Assembly: GCA_035762175.1 (NCBI GenBank)
Contig: DASTPP010000173.1
Span: forward strand, 1-26,452
DNA length: 26,452 nucleotides
Source: DASTPP01 sp035762175
GTDB taxonomy: Bacteria; Myxococcota_A; Polyangia; Polyangiales; Polyangiaceae
Reading direction: 5' to 3'
Shown piece by piece: positions 1-6,652 of the stretch (position 1 is its first letter; each line of letters starts with the position of its first letter). The notes beneath the pieces are model-generated. The model saw nothing but the letters and a program-made list of their open reading frames with translations. It was not told where the DNA came from and ran no database searches. The position numbers were made by a program, and so were the translations under genes.

Positions 1-140
1 GGCGGCGGGCGGCGCGAGCCGGGCGGCGGGCGGCGCGCGCGTCAGCCGGGCGGCGCCGAGGGCCGCGCCGCGCGGGCGCGCGGCCGAACATTTGGCCCCG
101 CGCCCGCGCCCGTGGTGGGTTCGGTCCGGAGGTACCGGAC

Positions 141-473
141 ATGCACAGCGCAGCGACCAGCTACCAGGGCGACGAGCGTCGCCGCCACCAGATCTACGTC
201 ACGCAGAACACCGAATACCACGTGCGCTCGGGGCAGGTGGTGGGCGTGCGGCGCCGCGGCGGCGGTGGCTGGCTCGCCGAGCACGCGGCGCTCTCGATGC
301 GCCTCGTCGGCACCGTGCAGCACGGCTCGTGGGTGCCGCGCGCGGGCGCGCCGAAGGCGGGCGACCGGCTCTACCTCGCCCACGCCCAGAACGACGTGGT
401 GACCAGCCCGGTGCTGGCGGTCACGCGGCCGCCGAAAGAGCTCGTCTCGCAGTACCCGGCCGCGTTCGAGTGA
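141..473 (+). CDS. Hypothetical protein, 110 aa
   Basis: I do not recognise this small protein. The ATG at 141 is preceded by a GGAGG ribosome-binding site at 128-132 with an 8-base gap, which makes the start convincing, and codons carry the G/C-rich third position of the real genes here. It has no signal peptide or membrane segment. It is basic in the N-terminal half, with Arg/Gly runs around residues 45-55, and then a region rich in beta-prone residues that could be a small beta-barrel or SH3-like fold; that fold idea is inference only. It precedes the transaldolase gene on the same strand, but the 237-base gap holds repeats and a possible separate promoter, so co-transcription is uncertain. 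Confidence 0.7.
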   Translation: MHSAATSYQGDERRRHQIYVTQNTEYHVRSGQVVGVRRRGGGGWLAEHAALSMRLVGTVQHGSWVPRAGAPKAGDRLYLAHAQNDVVTSPVLAVTRPPKELVSQYPAAFE

Positions 474-513
474 GGCCGCGCGGGCCCCGGGCAGGGCCGC
501 GGGGGCGCTTGGG

Positions 514-581
514 GGGGCGCCGGGCGGGGCGGCGCCGCCGGGCGAATTGGGGCGCCGGGCGGGGCGGCGCCGCCGGGCGAA
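514..581. repeat. Perfect 33-nt direct repeat, two copies
   Basis: Bases 514-546 and 549-581 are identical over 33 nt and separated by two bases (period 35). Each copy contains the self-complementary 12-mer GGCGGCGCCGCC. The repeat lies between the 110-aa gene and the transaldolase promoter. It may act as a transcript-end hairpin or be simple tandem duplication; the sequence does not decide. Confidence 0.7.
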
Positions 582-636
582 GGGCGCCGCGGGCGGGGCG
601 GCCGGGGCGTCGCGGGGCACGAAGGCACGCGGCGTC

Positions 637-665
637 TCGACCGGCCCGCCCGCGTCGGCCATAAT
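637..665 (+). promoter_or_regulatory. Putative sigma70-type promoter of the transaldolase gene
   Basis: A -35-like TCGACC (637-642) and a -10-like CATAAT (660-665) are separated by 17 bp. CATAAT stands out as one of very few A/T-rich hexamers in the area. Transcription would begin near 672 and leave a leader of about 40 nt before the ATG at 711. This is pattern-based only. Confidence 0.4.
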
Positions 666-710
666 TCCGACCCTCGCACCCACCCCCCCAGCCGGAGGCC
701 CCGAAAGGCG

Positions 711-1694
711 ATGGCCCAGAACTTTCTCGAACAGCTCAAGGCGTTTACGGTCGTCGTGGCCGACACGGGCGACTTTCAGTCCATCGTCGAGTACCGCCCG
801 CGGGACGCGACGACCAACCCCTCGCTCCTGGCGGCGGCCGCGCAGATGTCGGCCTACGACGCGGTCGTCGAGGGCGCGCTCGCCGAGGCCCGGCGCGAGG
901 CGAAGGGCGCCTCGGGCGAGGCCCTCGTCGCCGAGGCGATGGACCGGCTCGGCGTCGCCTTCGGGCGCAAGATCCTCGAGATCATCCCCGGGCGGGTGTC
1001 GACCGAGGTCGACGCGCGCCTCTCGTTCGATACCGAAAAGACCGTCGCCAAGGCGCGGCGGCTCATCGAGCTCTACCAGGCGGCGGGCGTGCCGAAGGAG
1101 CGCATCCTCATCAAGATCGCCTCCACGTGGGAGGGCATCCGCGCCGCCGAGCGCCTCGAGCGCGAGGGCATCCACTGCAACTTGACGCTGCTCTTCGGGC
1201 TGCACCAGGCCATCGCCTGCGCCGACGCCGGCGCCACGCTCATCTCGCCCTTCGTCGGCCGCATCCTCGACTGGCACAAGAAGAAGACCGGGCGCGACGC
1301 CTACCCGCCGGCCGAAGACCCGGGCGTCGTGTCGGTGACGCGCATCTACAACTACTTCAAGAAGCACGGCTACCAGACCGAGGTGATGGGCGCGAGCTTC
1401 CGCAACGCCGACGAGATCGTCGAGCTCGCGGGCTGCGACCTGCTCACGATCGCGCCGAAGCTGCTCGGCGAGCTGGCGAAGCGCGAGGGCACGCTCGAGC
1501 GCAAGCTCGACCCGCAGAAGGCGGGCGAGCGCGGCGGCGAGCGCATCCGGGTCGACGAGGCGGCGTTCCGCACGATGCACGACGAAGATCAGATGGCGAG
1601 CGACAAGCTCGCCGAGGGCATCGACGGCTTCACCAAGTCGATCGTCGAGCTCGAGGCGGTGCTCGCCAAGCGGCTCGCGGGGGCGACGCCCTGA
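711..1694 (+). CDS. tal: Transaldolase
   Basis: Transaldolase moves a three-carbon dihydroxyacetone unit between sugar phosphates (sedoheptulose 7-phosphate plus glyceraldehyde 3-phosphate to erythrose 4-phosphate plus fructose 6-phosphate) in the non-oxidative pentose phosphate pathway, in the cytoplasm. The 327-aa length fits the TalB-type subfamily. Diagnostic segments are DATTNPSLL near residue 35, the Schiff-base lysine in ILIKIASTWEGI (Lys135, matching Lys132 of E. coli TalB), NLTLLF, SPFVGRILDW and the CDLLTIAPKLL segment. The ATG at 711 is followed at once by the usual N-terminus (NFLEQLKAFT), and a GGAGG lies at 694-698. An uncharged signal-less N-terminus agrees with a soluble enzyme. 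The gene is followed by aat after 110 bases of GC-rich spacer. Confidence 0.96.
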   Translation: MAQNFLEQLKAFTVVVADTGDFQSIVEYRPRDATTNPSLLAAAAQMSAYDAVVEGALAEARREAKGASGEALVAEAMDRLGVAFGRKILEIIPGRVSTEVDARLSFDTEKTVAKARRLIELYQAAGVPKERILIKIASTWEGIRAAERLEREGIHCNLTLLFGLHQAIACADAGATLISPFVGRILDWHKKKTGRDAYPPAEDPGVVSVTRIYNYFKKHGYQTEVMGASFRNADEIVELAGCDLLTIAPKLLGELAKREGTLERKLDPQKAGERGGERIRVDEAAFRTMHDEDQMASDKLAEGIDGFTKSIVELEAVLAKRLAGATP

Positions 1695-1804
1695 GCCCGG
1701 GGCCGGGGCGCGCGGGGGGTGGGCCGGGCGCGCCGGCGCCCCCCCGCGGCGCCCCGGCCACCGCGCCCGCGAGACGCCCCCCGAAAGGTCCGAGCCCCCG
1801 CGCC

Positions 1805-2476
1805 TTGTCCCCCCGCTCCCCCGCCCCGTCCCGCTACCGGTTCCCCGACGCGAACACGGGCATCGGCCCGAACGGCATCGTGTGCCTGGGGGGCGACTTC
1901 GCCCCGGGCACGCTGCTCAGCTCGTACCGGCAGGGCATCTTCCCGTGGCCGATCTCGCCCGACCTCGTGCCCTGGTGCTCGCCCGACCCGCGCGCGCTCT
2001 TTTTGCTCGACCGGCCCCCCGACTGGTCGCGCAGCGTGCGGCGCGCGCTGAAGAAGCCCTTCCGCGTCACCTTCGACCGGGCCTTCGCCGAGGTGCTCAC
2101 GGCCTGCGGCGAGCGGAGCGAGGGCACGTGGATCACGACCGAGCTGGCGGCCGGCTTCCGCGAGCTGCACGCGCTCGGCTGGGCGCACTCGGTCGAGGTC
2201 TGGGGCGAGTCGGGGCGGCTGGTCGGCGGGCTATACGGGCTCGCCGTCGGCGCCATGTTCGCCGGCGAGTCGATGTTCCACCGCGAGACCGACGCCTCCA
2301 AGGTCGCCTTCGCGCGCATCGTCGAGGCGCTCTACGGGGCCGGCTTCGCCTTCTTCGACGCCCAGCTGATGACCCCGCACCTCGCCTCGCTCGGGTGCGC
2401 GCCGGTGCCGCGGGTCGAGTTCCTCGCGCGCCTCGCCCGCGCCGTCCGTCAGGAGCGTGAGTTCCCCGCCGAGTGA
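1805..2476 (+). CDS. aat: Leucyl/phenylalanyl-tRNA--protein transferase
   Basis: Aat transfers Leu or Phe from aminoacyl-tRNA to proteins with N-terminal Arg or Lys, marking them for ClpAP degradation in the N-degron pathway. Family segments are complete: FPDANTGIGPNG, GIVCLGGDF, SSYRQGIFPW, a WCSPDPRA segment, HSVEVW, LVGGLYGLAVG, FAGESMFH, DASKVA and FFDAQLMTPHLASLG. The best start is the TTG at 1805, giving 223 aa, because homology begins only 10 residues later and no ATG or GTG is in frame nearby; AAAGG at 1784-1788 is a distant ribosome-binding site. The open frame extends much further upstream but overlaps transaldolase and has shadow composition there. The last 246 bases overlap the methylase gene on the other strand. 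Confidence 0.93.
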   Translation: MSPRSPAPSRYRFPDANTGIGPNGIVCLGGDFAPGTLLSSYRQGIFPWPISPDLVPWCSPDPRALFLLDRPPDWSRSVRRALKKPFRVTFDRAFAEVLTACGERSEGTWITTELAAGFRELHALGWAHSVEVWGESGRLVGGLYGLAVGAMFAGESMFHRETDASKVAFARIVEALYGAGFAFFDAQLMTPHLASLGCAPVPRVEFLARLARAVRQEREFPAE

Positions 2477-3487
2477 GACGTCGAGCTCGCCGTCGCCGAC
2501 CAAGAAGAGAAACTCGCGGTTGCGCAGGCGCCCGACCTGCCCGACGCGCACGCCCGCGGGGTTGTAGATGCCGATGCGCGCGCCGACGTAGCGCCGGTAG
2601 TCGAACTCGAGCGCGGCGACCGGCCCGCGCCGCCGCAAGATGGCGACGAGCTCGCCCCGATCGAGGTAGCCCTCGTCGCTGAACGAGACCACGAGGAAGC
2701 GCGCCCGGACGCGCCCGACGAGCTCGGCGAGCGCGCGCGCGGCCTGCTTGCGCGAGTTGAAGGCGCTCGTGCGCTCGCGGCAGTCTTCGCGCTTGCGGGC
2801 GACGCCGTAGGCGCCCGGCGCGTCCCAGAGCACGAGCGTCTCCCAGATGTGGTAGTTGCGCAGGTAGCTGTGCTGGTTGTAGGGCGGGTCGAGGTAGGCG
2901 ACGTCGGCCTCGAGCGACGAGGCGGCCTCGAGCGCGTCGAGCCGGTGCGCCTCGCCGGGGCCGGGCAGGCAGTCGGGCAGGCGCAGCTCGAGATCGTTGT
3001 GCGAGCGGGGCGACCAGGCCTTCAGGTAGGCCATCTGCAGGCCGCAGGTCGAGTCGACGCGGTCGGCCGCCTCGAGCAGGCTCGTCAAGACCACGGCGCG
3101 CAGCTCGGGCCCGAGGCCCTTCTGCTCGATGCAATCGCGGATGGCGTCGATCCGCTCGCCGTTCTTCGGCTGGAAGAAGCGCGCCTGCTCGCAGAAGGTG
3201 GCCGTGACGTAGCCGGGGCGGCCGGGCAGCCGGTTCAGCTCGTCGACGAGCTGGCGCGCCTCGCGCTCGACGCGGCCGCGGTCGGCGGCGACGTAGCAGC
3301 CGGCGAGCACGTGGGCGTAGGCGTTGTGGTCGTTGGCGAGCACGTACAGGCCCGCCTTCTTGAGCGCGTGGCCGACGCGCGCCGAGCCCGAGAAGAGGTC
3401 GGCGACCCGGCGCGCCCCCGGCAGCGCCCGCACCAGGCGCACGATCGCCGGGGCGAGCACGCGCTTCGAGCCGAGGTACTTGATCAG
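2231..3487 (-). CDS. D12-class DNA adenine methyltransferase (CTG start)
   Basis: A predicted site-specific DNA N6-adenine methyltransferase of the Dam/D12 class using S-adenosylmethionine. Motif I is DLFSGSARVG (residues 30-39) and the catalytic motif is DPPYNQHSY (200-208), followed by NYHIWETLVLWDAPGAYGV, typical of one D12 subgroup. The first in-frame GTG (3460) would remove the conserved opening YLGSKR. Reading from CTG at 3487 gives IKYLGSKR as in the family, with GAGGG about 9 bases upstream, and the CTG overlaps the upstream TGA as CTGA. This gives 418 aa. Homology-like sequence ends near REFLFLVG; about 85 further residues are antisense to aat and look like shadow-encoded sequence, yet no earlier stop exists. 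No restriction endonuclease is adjacent, so it appears to be an orphan methylase. Confidence 0.88.
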   Translation of the reverse strand: MIKYLGSKRVLAPAIVRLVRALPGARRVADLFSGSARVGHALKKAGLYVLANDHNAYAHVLAGCYVAADRGRVEREARQLVDELNRLPGRPGYVTATFCEQARFFQPKNGERIDAIRDCIEQKGLGPELRAVVLTSLLEAADRVDSTCGLQMAYLKAWSPRSHNDLELRLPDCLPGPGEAHRLDALEAASSLEADVAYLDPPYNQHSYLRNYHIWETLVLWDAPGAYGVARKREDCRERTSAFNSRKQAARALAELVGRVRARFLVVSFSDEGYLDRGELVAILRRRGPVAALEFDYRRYVGARIGIYNPAGVRVGQVGRLRNREFLFLVGDGELDVSLGGELTLLTDGAGEAREELDPRHRRAPERGEVRGHQLGVEEGEAGPVERLDDAREGDLGGVGLAVEHRLAGEHGADGEPV

Positions 3488-3768
3488 CGCCGGCCCTCGC
3501 CGCCCTCGAGCCGGCGCCGGAGCTCGCCCACCTCTTCTTCGAGCGCGCGCACCGTGCGCCGCAGCTCGTGCACCTCGCGCTCGGTCGCCACGCCCATGTT
3601 CTTGGCGAAGGTCTCGCGCTGCGCCTCGGTGAAGGTCTGGAGCTTGCCGGGCATGCTCATCGCGCTCATCACGAGCTTCATGAACCGCTCGTCTTGCATC
3701 AGCTTGAGCATCCGCGGATCGCTCATCAGCTTCATGCCCTGCTGCATCACCGTCTTCTTCAAGCTCAT
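3484..3768 (-). CDS. Small Met-rich coiled-coil protein, 94 aa
   Basis: I do not recognise a named family. The protein starts at an ATG with a GAGG about 8 bases upstream. Residues 1-45 are unusually rich in methionine and charged residues (SDPRMLKLMQDERFMKLV), suggesting amphipathic helices. Residues 60-90 (EREVHELRRTVRALEEEVGELRRRL) show the hydrophobic spacing of a coiled coil with strong Glu/Arg alternation. Its TGA overlaps the CTG start of the downstream methylase, so the two are probably translationally coupled. An oligomerising or phasin-like role would be a guess from the helix pattern alone. Confidence 0.8.
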   Translation of the reverse strand: MSLKKTVMQQGMKLMSDPRMLKLMQDERFMKLVMSAMSMPGKLQTFTEAQRETFAKNMGVATEREVHELRRTVRALEEEVGELRRRLEGGEGRR

Positions 3769-3890
3769 GGTCGGGCCTCGCCCGGGGGCCGGGCCGCCCG
3801 GCCGCCCGCGCGTCGCGGCGTAGGCCCGGGCGCCCGCGGCGGCAAGCGCCCGCGCGCCCGGGCCGGCCGAAGTGGTCTCGGCCGCGGCCC

Positions 3891-3896
3891 TATGAT
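3891..3896 (+). promoter_or_regulatory. Putative -10 element (TATGAT) close to the DUF362 start
   Basis: TATGAT lies in an otherwise GC-rich stretch 11 bases before the ATG at 3908, with no clear -35 box. If used, transcription would start near 3903 and the mRNA would be almost leaderless. AAAGGGG sits directly before the ATG, too close for a normal ribosome-binding site, which agrees with leaderless or atypical initiation. Confidence 0.3.
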
Positions 3897-3907
3897 ACCA
3901 AAGGGGC

Positions 3908-4993
3908 ATGTCCGACGACGCGCGCTCCCCCTCGAACGTCTCGCGGCGGCGCTTTCTCGGCACCGCCGCCTCGGCCTCGGCCGCCTCGGCGCTGCTGTCT
4001 GCCGCCCCCGCCGCCGCCAAGCCCCAAGACGACCCGGCCGCGCGCCCGCCGCTCGCCGCCAAGCCCCCCCCCGGCTTCAGCCCCTTCGCGGCCCCGGGGC
4101 GCATCGTCAAGGTCTCCAAGGGCAACACCCTGCAGCCGAACGGCCTCTGGCCCAACGAGGGCGACGCCAAGGTGATGCTCGAACGCGCCCTGACCGAGCT
4201 GACGGGCGAGCCCGACCTCGTGCGCGCCCTCGCGCGTTTCGTGCACAAGGACGACAAGGTCGCCATCAAGGTCAACGGCATCGCCGGCCAGAAGGGCGCC
4301 ACCATGGGCACCAACAAAGAGCTGGTGCTGCCCATCGCCCAGGCCCTCATCGCCCTCGGCCTGCCCCCGCAGAACGTCTGGGTCTACGAGCAGTACACGA
4401 GCTTTCTGAACGGCACCCGCGTCAACGACCGCAACCTGCCCGCCGGCGTCAAGGCCTACGTGCACGGCAACGGCACGACGACGATGGACGAGATCCGCGT
4501 CGACGGCATCCCCACCAAGTTTACGAAGTACCTGACCGACGCGACCGCCGTCATCAACGTCTCGCTCATCAAAGACCACTCGATCTGCGGCTACACGGGC
4601 ATGCTCAAGAACATGACCCACGGCTCGAACATCAACCCGCACGACTTCCACGCGCACAACGCGAGCCCGCAGATCGCCCACCTCTACGCCCAGGACGTCA
4701 TCAAGAGCCGCGTCCGGCTCTGCGTCACCGACGGGTTCAAGCTGACGTACGACGGCGGCCCGCTCGACAAGAAGCCCGAGTGCCGTATTCCCCACGAGGC
4801 GGTGTACGTCGCGACCGACCCGGTCGCGATGGACGCGTTCGGCGCCAACCTCGTCGACAAGATCCGCCGCGACAAGGGCATGCGCACCCTCAAAGACGTC
4901 AAGCGCGACCCGTCGTACATCCGCGTCGCGTCCGAGCTCGGCCTCGGCGTCGCCGATCTCAACGCCCTGCGCCTCAAAGAAGTCGCCCTTTGA
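3908..4993 (+). CDS. Tat-exported DUF362 domain protein
   Basis: The 361-aa protein opens with a twin-arginine signal: SRRRFLG at residues 12-18, an Ala-rich hydrophobic stretch and a likely cleavage after AAA near residue 37. It should therefore be exported folded, perhaps with a cofactor. The mature part resembles DUF362 proteins: KVAIKVNGI, VWVYEQYTSF, INVSLIKDHSICGYTGMLKN, CVTDGFKLTYDGG and a YVATDPVAMDAFGA segment. DUF362 members are often linked to iron-sulfur proteins, but no CxxCxxC ferredoxin motif is visible here, so this is the stand-alone form. Its biochemical function is not known. Its TGA overlaps the TTG start of the next gene (TTGA), so the two are likely made together. Confidence 0.88.
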   Translation: MSDDARSPSNVSRRRFLGTAASASAASALLSAAPAAAKPQDDPAARPPLAAKPPPGFSPFAAPGRIVKVSKGNTLQPNGLWPNEGDAKVMLERALTELTGEPDLVRALARFVHKDDKVAIKVNGIAGQKGATMGTNKELVLPIAQALIALGLPPQNVWVYEQYTSFLNGTRVNDRNLPAGVKAYVHGNGTTTMDEIRVDGIPTKFTKYLTDATAVINVSLIKDHSICGYTGMLKNMTHGSNINPHDFHAHNASPQIAHLYAQDVIKSRVRLCVTDGFKLTYDGGPLDKKPECRIPHEAVYVATDPVAMDAFGANLVDKIRRDKGMRTLKDVKRDPSYIRVASELGLGVADLNALRLKEVAL

Positions 4994-5778
4994 CGCGCGC
5001 GGGGCCGGCCCCGCCCGCCGGCCGGGCCGCCCGCCGCGCCCTCGCCGTCGGCGCCTTCGCCGCGGCCCTCGCCGGGGCGCCCGGCTGCTCGCACCCGAAC
5101 GCGGTCGCCACGCCCCGCGCGGCCGCGCGCGGCCCCCGGGGCGCCGCCGCCGGCCCCGCCGCGGTCGCCCCGAGCCCCGAGTCGATCACGCGCGAAGAGC
5201 CCGGCGGCGACGCGGCGGACCCGGGCGCCGCCGCGCTCGAGCGCCTGCTCAACGAGCCCTGGGGCCCGCGCGCCGACAAGAAGAACTCCGTCGCCATCGG
5301 CCTGCCCGACTCCCGCCTCTGGAAGCGCATCCGCTTCCGCCTCGTGCCCGCCTACGTCGGCTTCCGCTACGGCAACGCGCACCACGCCCTCGCCGCCTTC
5401 GTGCTGCGCGACGCCCCGAAGGGCGGGCCCGTCACGAGCGACGCGTGCATGCACGACTTCGAGGTCTGGGGGCGCGACTTTCTGCGCATGGTCAACGGCC
5501 AGAGCACCGACCCGACCCAGGCCCGCGCCCGCTGGAAAGACTCCTTCATCACCGTGCGCGCCCGCGAGGGCTCGGCGCCCTGGCTCTTCGAGACCAAGCG
5601 CTACGCCGGCGCCTACGCCGCCTACGTGCTCGACGGCCCGCGCTGCGGCATCGTCGCCTACGCCGTCTCGATGGCGAGCGACCCCCAGCTCGCCCGCCGG
5701 GTGCGCGATCGCATGGCCCGCGAGGCCTTCGAGCAGCTCGACGTCCGGGGGCCGCTCGTGCAGCCGCCGCCCCCCTGA
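4990..5778 (+). CDS. Putative lipoprotein, 262 aa
   Basis: The TTG at 4990 overlaps the TGA of the DUF362 gene and is preceded by AAAGAAG, giving a 262-aa product. The N-terminus has several arginines, a hydrophobic segment (residues 17-30) and AGAPGC, where Cys33 could be lipidated; the proline makes this a weak lipobox. An Ala/Pro/Gly-rich linker runs to about residue 85. A compact region then follows with RFRLVPAYVGFRYGNAHHALAAFVLRD, CMHDFEVWGRDF, and RCGIVAYAVSM, containing three further cysteines counting the lipobox separately. I recognise no family. Coupling to the exported DUF362 protein suggests the two act together at the envelope, which is inference. Confidence 0.78.
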   Translation: MTRAGPAPPAGRAARRALAVGAFAAALAGAPGCSHPNAVATPRAAARGPRGAAAGPAAVAPSPESITREEPGGDAADPGAAALERLLNEPWGPRADKKNSVAIGLPDSRLWKRIRFRLVPAYVGFRYGNAHHALAAFVLRDAPKGGPVTSDACMHDFEVWGRDFLRMVNGQSTDPTQARARWKDSFITVRAREGSAPWLFETKRYAGAYAAYVLDGPRCGIVAYAVSMASDPQLARRVRDRMAREAFEQLDVRGPLVQPPPP

Positions 5779-5812
5779 TCCGGGCCGCGGGGGGCGCCCC
5801 GAAGCCTCGACG

Positions 5813-6337
5813 TCAGTCGGACGCCGCCAGGCTCGCGCGGCGGAACGTCCTCCGGGCGACGCCCGCGGCGCCGACGGGGTCGGCGGCGGGGTCGACGATG
5901 CCCTGCTCGAGCAGCGCGTCGGTGAAGAGCACGCGGTAGCGCAGCCGGGCCTCGTCGCCGGGCTCACAGGCCGCGTCGGCGCAGCGCTCGAGGGCGCCAC
6001 GGGCCACCGCGAGCGAGCGGGGCACGTCGCCCGCCTCGAGGTAGGCGAGGCTGGCGGTCTGCCCGAGCTGGGGTGAGGTCACGACGGCGGCGGGCGCGCG
6101 CCCGAGCGCAGCGAGCGCGGCCCCCGGCTCGCGGGCCTCGATGTAGGCGTCGACGAGCGAGGCGAGGGCCCCGGGGTCGTCGGGCGAGAGCGCCGCCCGC
6201 CGCTCGGCCTCGGCGAGCTTCGAGCGCGTGGAGGCGCCGTGGCCGAGCACCGGAGCAAGGGCGCTCTGGCCGATACAGAGGGCGCAAACGAGGGAGGCGA
6301 GAGCGCCCAGAACCACACTGCCCGCTTCAACCCGCAT
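5813..6337 (-). CDS. Exported TPR-like hypothetical protein, 174 aa
   Basis: The ATG at 6337 has a strong GGAGG site 5 bases upstream. Residues 8-28 are hydrophobic (VVLGALASLVCALCIGQSALA) and form a signal peptide or anchor. The remainder is helical and resembles tetratricopeptide repeats: LSPDDPGALASLVDAYIEAREPGAALAALGRAP and later TASLAYLEAGDVPRSLAVARGAL, followed by a Cys pair (CADAAC). Such repeats usually mediate protein contacts. It is transcribed toward the lipoprotein gene, ending 34 bases from it, and away from the H1-like gene at 6653. Function is unknown. Confidence 0.72.
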   Translation of the reverse strand: MRVEAGSVVLGALASLVCALCIGQSALAPVLGHGASTRSKLAEAERRAALSPDDPGALASLVDAYIEAREPGAALAALGRAPAAVVTSPQLGQTASLAYLEAGDVPRSLAVARGALERCADAACEPGDEARLRYRVLFTDALLEQGIVDPAADPVGAAGVARRTFRRASLAASD

Positions 6338-6520
6338 TGGTCCTCCGTGCTACGTGGCGCCCGCGGCGGGTCACCCCCGGACGGCGGCCGCCACCGCGCA
6401 AGGGGCCGAGACAAGGGGCGGGGGCGGAAGTTCCGCGGGGCGGGCGCGGGCGGGCCTTGGGGGCAAGCTTCGGGGTAGGCCCGGCCCGGCCCCGGGCCCG
6501 GGGGGTGGGTGGCCGGGCCC

Positions 6521-6548
6521 TTGCATTCGCGGCCGCGTTGCGTATGGT
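6521..6548 (+). promoter_or_regulatory. Putative promoter of the H1-like gene
   Basis: TTGCAT (6521-6526) and TATGGT (6543-6548) are spaced by 16 bp and resemble a sigma70-type promoter. The same TATGGT -10 occurs upstream of the lipoprotein gene at 13232. Transcription would begin near 6555, leaving a leader of roughly 100 nt. Confidence 0.4.
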
Positions 6549-6566
6549 GCGGCCTCCTTTTTCACC

Positions 6567-6584
6567 GTGCGAGTTATCTCGCAC
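6567..6584. promoter_or_regulatory. 7-bp inverted repeat in the leader of the H1-like gene
   Basis: GTGCGAG and CTCGCAC flank TTAT, a perfect 7-bp inverted repeat with a 4-base centre. It starts about 19 bp after the putative -10 element, so it could be an operator bound by a dimeric repressor or a stem-loop in the leader RNA. No T-run follows it, so an intrinsic terminator is unlikely. Confidence 0.45.
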
Positions 6585-6652
6585 ATTGGGCACGCGAAAG
6601 GGCCCCCGAACGAGCGGGCCGGCCCCCTCGCCCGCCCCCCCGGAGGTGCCTC

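Larger units (their letters stand above)
6338..6652. other. Divergent intergenic region with promoter and inverted repeat
   Basis: This 315-base gap lies between two diverging genes. It is extremely GC-rich up to about 6520. The plus-strand promoter and a 7-bp inverted repeat (listed separately) are near its right end. No open frame here has both a ribosome-binding site and coding-like codon use. Confidence 0.6.

Noticed and set aside
1..140. Promoter or gene in the first 140 bases
   Set aside because: Only GC-rich simple repeats are visible; no hexamer pair or coding frame is supported.
42..1580. Long minus-strand open frame opposite the transaldolase gene
   Set aside because: It is antisense to a clear transaldolase and has the Arg/Ala/Gly/His-rich composition of antisense frames in GC-rich DNA.
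2231..3768. Restriction-modification system
   Set aside because: No endonuclease-like gene is adjacent; the small partner has no nuclease motif.
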